DNA of 64,000 nucleotides. Origin: Bacteroidota bacterium. GTDB taxonomy: Bacteria; Bacteroidota; Ignavibacteria; UBA10030; UBA8401. The stretch covers positions 620,001 to 684,000 of the forward strand of contig JBBAAO010000001.1 of assembly GCA_041658205.1 (NCBI GenBank), read 5' to 3'. Below, piece by piece: positions 61,673 to 64,000 of this stretch. The position numbers were made by a program, and so were the translations under genes. Below the pieces are notes generated by a model. That model saw nothing but the letters and a program-made list of their open reading frames with translations, searched no databases and was not told the origin of the DNA. Every line of letters begins with the position of its first letter. Positions within the stretch are counted from its first letter, which is position 1.

Positions 61673-63877
61673 TTATTTGGTTTTTAATTCAAACACGCCG
61701 TTCCAATCTTTTGGTGGCGGTTTTTTAAGATATGCCTGAGAACGAAGCAGATAGAGTTGTGAAGGGCCGTCGTCTGAATTGATCTTGAGAGCCGAAAGAA
61801 ATTCCTCGATCGCTTTTTTGAACTTACGCTCCCGGTAAAATATCAGACCTCGATTGTAGATTTCAATTAATTCCTTTGTCTTTACAGAAATGTTTTTTAT
61901 TTCTCCGACTAGTTCATATACTCGAATTGGTTTCGTCTTTCCTTTCACAATCAGATAATCAAGCTCACGGCAAAATAGCTCGTCCTTTACCAGTTCCTGA
62001 GTCCGTTCACTGATCATCATTCGAGTGCCGTATGTTTTATTGGCACCTTCCATGCGCGAACCGAGATTCACTGCGTCCCCGATTACCGTGTAATCAAATC
62101 TGCTGGATCCGCCGACGTTTCCGACGACCATAAAATCGGTATTCACTCCCATACGGACGACAAGCTTCGGTTTCCCTTCATGTTCCCATCGCGCAGCAAT
62201 TTCTTTCACCTTTTCCTGCATTTGAAGTGCAGCACGGCAGGCATTCATGGCATTGTTCGGCAGCTGCATTGGAGCTCCCCACACTGCCATCACCGCATCG
62301 CCGACATACTTATCAAGCGTTCCGTCATTCTTCAGAATAATGTCTGTCATCGCACTCAAATATTCATTCAGAATTCCAACAAGATCCACTGCATCCAGCT
62401 TTTCCGAGAAATTAGTGAACGAAGCAATATCGGAGAAGAAAACGGTCAATTCTTTTTTCTCGCCGCCAAGCCGCAATTTTTCCGGATGCGCTATTAATTC
62501 ATTCACAACAGAAGGGTTCAGATATTGACTGAACATTCCTTTAATCATCGTTTTCTGTTTTCGTTCAGTCAGATATTGGTAAACAGCACTTCCAACATAG
62601 TTCAGGATTACCGCGGAAATCGGAGAAACAACCGGAAGCACCAAGTTGTGATGCGAAAATGAATAATAGAAAAGAGTAAGAATGAGGTCGATAAATCCTG
62701 CAACAACAAGCACGGCAACAATTTCTATAATAAATGCATATCGTGTTTTAATCAGTTTCAGCCATGTCACTGCCGCGAATGTGAGCATGGAAAGGAAAAT
62801 AATGAGGAACGTTTCATTCCATACCGAAAGTTTTACAAGATAATTTTGATGGATCAGTGTCTGTAATGCATTGGCGTGAAGTTCAACGCCGTACATTTGG
62901 TTTCGCTCACTTGCTCCCGGTTCCGATACCGAAACATTGAACAGATCTTTTGACTCGGCAAAATACGGACCGATTAAAACGATTTTTTCTTTAAATATGC
63001 CATTGTGCAACACTCCAATATCCGGGTCGTCGAATCCATTTAATTGAACATGAAATTCACGTTCTTCAATTGTTTCGAATGTAGAGTCGTCAAGAATATC
63101 AACGATATCGTACTTGCGAAATGTATTCCCGGCATATCCGTAATAATTGATCAACATAGAAATATCATCGAACTTTGGCACGAGATGATTTCCAATGATA
63201 AAATGACCGTTTGTGTTTTCCGCATATGCTGTGGAGCGTAAGTCGATTGCTTTGTTTAAGACGGCAAAAGCAAAGGAGGGAATATATCGTTCCTGATTTG
63301 GCATTTTAGCAAACGGCATGTAACGACGATATACCCCGTCAACATCGTTTGGGACGAATACACTTCCGACTGCGCTATCAGCGGAATAAAAAATTGAATG
63401 AAAATTTTCATCCTCACGTGTAACCGTTACCCCTTCATCTCGAATCTCCGTTTTGCCCGCTACCACAACATTTTTGTATTGCTGGATTGTCTTATATAAT
63501 TCATCATCATGATGAGGGCCATTGAGATCGGTCTGTTCAAATGTAAGATCGATGCCGATTGCTTTCACCCCGGCACGATTCAGATTGCGGATTGCGCGGG
63601 CATAATAACTGCGCGGGAATGGAAATCTGTCTGGCACGGATGTTTCCGTTTTGTCCGATATTGAGACGATGATAACATCAAGCGATTCCTTGGGAAAAGG
63701 AAGGGCGCCTCTTTTTTGGAATGCTCGATCAAGAAAAGTGAGGGAAGTCCTCTCAAAGAAACCAAAATGAAAGATTGGATCTTGTACAAAGAGGATAACG
63801 ATGAGTGCGATCCCCGTGCTAACAAAGAAACGATTTAACCAAGTGTGCAGCCGCTGTTCCGATTGAGAGGAAGACAT
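61673..63877 (-). CDS. CHASE2-domain class III adenylate/guanylate cyclase
   Basis: This 734-residue membrane enzyme has an N-terminal helix (about 15-35), an extracytoplasmic CHASE2 sensor (about 40-330; VPDRFPFPRSYYARAI, GIDLTFEQTD), three membrane helices (about 340-430) and a cyclase domain (about 475-640). Metal-binding FFSDIASFT and GDAVMAVWG are present. A C-terminal TPR-like tail follows (about 665-734). It makes cAMP or cGMP on sensing an unknown periplasmic signal. The ATG is one base from the stop of an upstream gene, so they are co-transcribed. Confidence 0.9.
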   Translation of the reverse strand: MSSSQSEQRLHTWLNRFFVSTGIALIVILFVQDPIFHFGFFERTSLTFLDRAFQKRGALPFPKESLDVIIVSISDKTETSVPDRFPFPRSYYARAIRNLNRAGVKAIGIDLTFEQTDLNGPHHDDELYKTIQQYKNVVVAGKTEIRDEGVTVTREDENFHSIFYSADSAVGSVFVPNDVDGVYRRYMPFAKMPNQERYIPSFAFAVLNKAIDLRSTAYAENTNGHFIIGNHLVPKFDDISMLINYYGYAGNTFRKYDIVDILDDSTFETIEEREFHVQLNGFDDPDIGVLHNGIFKEKIVLIGPYFAESKDLFNVSVSEPGASERNQMYGVELHANALQTLIHQNYLVKLSVWNETFLIIFLSMLTFAAVTWLKLIKTRYAFIIEIVAVLVVAGFIDLILTLFYYSFSHHNLVLPVVSPISAVILNYVGSAVYQYLTERKQKTMIKGMFSQYLNPSVVNELIAHPEKLRLGGEKKELTVFFSDIASFTNFSEKLDAVDLVGILNEYLSAMTDIILKNDGTLDKYVGDAVMAVWGAPMQLPNNAMNACRAALQMQEKVKEIAARWEHEGKPKLVVRMGVNTDFMVVGNVGGSSRFDYTVIGDAVNLGSRMEGANKTYGTRMMISERTQELVKDELFCRELDYLIVKGKTKPIRVYELVGEIKNISVKTKELIEIYNRGLIFYRERKFKKAIEEFLSALKINSDDGPSQLYLLRSQAYLKKPPPKDWNGVFELKTK

Positions 63878-63878
63878 A

Positions 63879-64000
63879 TCAAAAATCTATACGATACAAC
63901 AGACTGATATACGAATCATTCTTAGAGGTTGCTGTTGTTGAAAGTGCAGAAGAAGAATTTGCAATAAATTGATATTGCAACACGGTGATTTGTCGCTGAG
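63879..64000 (-). CDS. C-terminal end of a possible outer-membrane protein (partial)
   Basis: The last 39 codons of a minus-strand gene that enters from the right edge. The visible part, QRQITVLQYQFIANSS then SYISLLYRIDF, has alternating hydrophobic residues and ends in Phe, as the final strand of an outer-membrane beta-barrel does. The stop codon lies one base before the cyclase start (TGATATG). FecR-type or barrel proteins often precede CHASE2 cyclases. Only the end is visible, so the class is tentative. Confidence 0.45.
   Translation of the reverse strand, partial: QRQITVLQYQFIANSSSALSTTATSKNDSYISLLYRIDF

Noticed and set aside
1..64000. CRISPR arrays, tRNA or rRNA genes
   Set aside because: No regularly spaced direct repeats and no cloverleaf or rRNA segments were seen in any intergenic gap by eye; tRNAscan-type and CRISPR searches would be decisive.

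Overview
The window looks like chromosomal DNA of a bacterium from the Bacteroidota/Chlorobiota side of the FCB group, most likely Ignavibacteria-like. The evidence is three secreted proteins ending in the NYPNPFNP-type C-terminal sorting domain of type IX secretion, a PorV/PorQ-family outer-membrane protein, a B12-dependent ribonucleotide reductase, an hpnCDE squalene pathway, and one promoter matching the Bacteroidota TTTG/TAnnTTTG pattern next to ordinary sigma70-like ones. Complex I, an oxygen-using acyl-ACP desaturase and 2-oxoglutarate dehydrogenase point to respiratory, at least microaerobic, metabolism. The lineage assignment is inference.

Layout. 1-1657 (minus): start of a complex I operon, nuoABCD. 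2318-6551: nrdJ, acyl-ACP desaturase, small Cys-rich protein. 6621-12941: two small membrane proteins, then two tandem copies of a three-gene cassette (CheY-like receiver, zinc-ribbon protein, GspE/PilB-type ATPase), a terminator and a third receiver. Both zinc-ribbon proteins end in a peptide resembling the CheY-binding peptides of FliM and CheZ, and the second ATPase has lost several catalytic-box residues. This is the best candidate for an undescribed system here. 12964-16913: a WYL regulator followed by its probable regulon (GyrI-like, ABM-like, DHFR-like, DinB-like, Tag), with two matching palindromic operators at identical distance from the -10 boxes. 17083-19130: ECF sigma factor, anti-sigma factor, TonB-like protein. 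19205-26276: hisBHAFI, a PfkB kinase, an RmlD-like reductase, an EEP-fold lipoprotein lacking catalytic residues, serS. 26351-31587: a heterodimeric ABC exporter split by a REP-associated transposase, then fbp. 31659-34605 (minus): a YbgF-like lipoprotein, a small transposon remnant with passenger genes, an ATP-grasp enzyme.

34687-40767: GT39-type glycosyltransferase, a MITE, nagB, wecB, metallophosphoesterase, HD hydrolase. 41055-44085: hpnCDE. 44089-50488: a secreted cyclophilin and two tandem paralogues of a large unknown secreted protein, each preceded by the same leader repeat. 50736-54968: cyclic-nucleotide-binding histidine kinase, ettA, a ParE-type toxin-antitoxin pair. 55118-59739: actinobacterial-style fused 2-oxoglutarate dehydrogenase E2-E1, a nucleotidyltransferase pair, a decayed hicB. 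59735-64000: a promoter and structured leader, a PorV-like protein, a lipoprotein, then (minus) a CHASE2 cyclase preceded by the end of what may be an outer-membrane protein.

No tRNA, rRNA or CRISPR array was seen. Mobile and repeat content is small but varied: two MITE-like palindromes, an IS1595 remnant, a RAYT with flanking hairpins, and several REP-like hairpins.
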